Positions 6,544-6,712 of a DNA stretch of 6,712 nt are shown here, piece by piece. This DNA comes from an uncultured Bacilli bacterium (lineage in GTDB: Bacteria > Bacillota_I > Bacilli_A > RF39 > UBA660), in the NCBI GenBank assembly GCA_947631895.1, contig CANRMU010000052.1, forward strand, positions 1 through 6,712, in the 5' to 3' direction. Positions within the stretch are counted from its first letter, which is position 1. The number at the start of each line of letters is the position of its first letter. The notes beneath the pieces are model-generated. The model was not told the origin of the DNA, did not search any database, and saw only the letters and a program-made list of their open reading frames with translations. The translations under genes were made by a program, and so were the position numbers.

Positions 6544-6565
6544 AAGTGGGATGTTCTGCCCACTT
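6544..6565 (-). promoter_or_regulatory. GC-rich leader hairpin upstream of rimP-nusA, candidate attenuator
   Basis: In the minus-strand leader AAGTGGG (6565-6559) pairs perfectly with CCCACTT (6550-6544) around an 8-base loop, with five G:C pairs. On the minus strand it is followed by TTATT, giving CCCACTTTTATT. It is the most stable-looking hairpin in the window and lies between the promoter and the rimP start. The T-tract is short and interrupted, so it could be a factor-dependent attenuator, a pause site or a 5' stabiliser. NusA-dependent termination in the leader of the nusA operon has been reported for Bacillus subtilis, which makes autoregulation plausible here. Confidence 0.55.
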
Positions 6566-6579
6566 AAATCTGTAACTTG

Positions 6580-6609
6580 ATTATAGCACATAAATGCCCA
6601 TAATTCCAA
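6580..6609 (-). promoter_or_regulatory. Sigma-A-type promoter with extended -10 for the operon
   Basis: On the minus strand TGCTATAAT gives a perfect -10 TATAAT (6585-6580) with the extended TGn element. TTGGAA (6609-6604) is 18 bases upstream as a four-of-six -35 match, preceded by a T-rich stretch. Transcription would start around 6573, giving a leader of roughly 53 bases containing the GC-rich hairpin before the rimP ATG at 6520. Confidence 0.75.
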
Positions 6610-6641
6610 GAAAAAATTCACTTAATCATAAATTTTCTTAC

Positions 6642-6692
6642 TTGGACAAGTAAAAGTCATTTTAATAAAGGTAGTTGCATTTACTTGTCCAA
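6642..6692. repeat. Perfect 13-bp inverted repeat with 25-base spacer
   Basis: TTGGACAAGTAAA (6642-6654) and TTTACTTGTCCAA (6680-6692) are exact reverse complements. No T-run follows on either strand, so it is not a normal intrinsic terminator. The right arm lies in a second pattern: TTGCATTTACTTGT (6675-6688) and TTGCATTAAGTTGT (6699-6712) agree at 12 of 14 positions with a 24-bp period. The dense repeats resemble the terminal region of an insertion sequence, perhaps one lying beyond the window edge, but the element is not identified. A regulator site or RNA hairpin is also possible. Confidence 0.6.
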
Positions 6693-6712
6693 TATGGGTT
6701 GCATTAAGTTGT

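Noticed and set aside
6642..6692. Inverted repeat as a transcription terminator
   Set aside because: The 25-base loop and the absence of a T-run on either strand argue against an intrinsic terminator.
6622..6711. A 29-codon minus-strand frame open from the right edge to TAA, possibly the tail of an upstream gene
   Set aside because: It consists largely of the repeat region, is short enough to be open by chance, and shows no family motif I can name. It remains possible if an insertion sequence lies beyond the edge.
1..6712. tRNA, rRNA or CRISPR array
   Set aside because: No cloverleaf, rRNA-like segment or regularly spaced direct repeats were seen; almost all of the window is protein-coding.

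Overview
The window carries an AT-rich, tightly packed block on the minus strand: the nusA-infB transcription/translation operon of a low-GC Firmicute-type bacterium. In transcription order it runs from a promoter near 6580-6609 through rimP, nusA, a DHH/DHHA1 phosphoesterase gene, rnpM (ylxR), infB, rbfA and truB to a small membrane-anchored protein, and ends at a hairpin terminator at 151-195. TGA acts as a stop (infB and truB end in TGA inside ATGA overlaps) and the tryptophan codons checked are TGG. The genetic code is therefore the standard bacterial one, not the Mycoplasma code. The AT bias, short proteins and loss of ylxQ/ylxP suggest an uncultured, possibly genome-reduced Bacilli or Tenericutes-like lineage. 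That placement is inference.

Region by region: 2-151 (+) is the tail of a gene resembling the C-terminus of Rpn-type PD-(D/E)XK nuclease/transposase proteins, converging on the operon. 151-195 is a terminator shared by both strands, with the stop codons of both converging genes touching its stem. 188-598 (-) is a 136-residue membrane-anchored protein of unknown function with a CIKAPCPP motif, coupled to truB by an ATGA overlap. 595-6520 (-) is the conserved operon. 6521-6712 holds the leader with a GC-rich hairpin, an extended -10 promoter, and at the window edge a perfect 13-bp inverted repeat that may belong to a mobile element.

The genes form a known functional group. NusA controls pausing and termination, RimP and RbfA mature the 30S subunit, IF2 joins subunits and places initiator tRNA, TruB makes tRNA pseudouridine 55, and RnpM is reported to modulate RNase P. 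The DHH protein is probably a nano-RNA or dinucleotide phosphodiesterase, which would add RNA end-turnover to the set. Gene junctions are 3-17 bp or 4-bp overlaps, except the 32-bp rbfA-truB gap, which contains a hairpin with a T-run.

No wholly new system is evident. The unusual points are a RimP reduced to its N-terminal domain, a NusA whose second KH domain has lost the last glycine of its GxxG loop, an NrnB-like gene inserted between nusA and rnpM, a candidate attenuator in the leader, and an unknown cysteine-motif membrane protein ending the operon.
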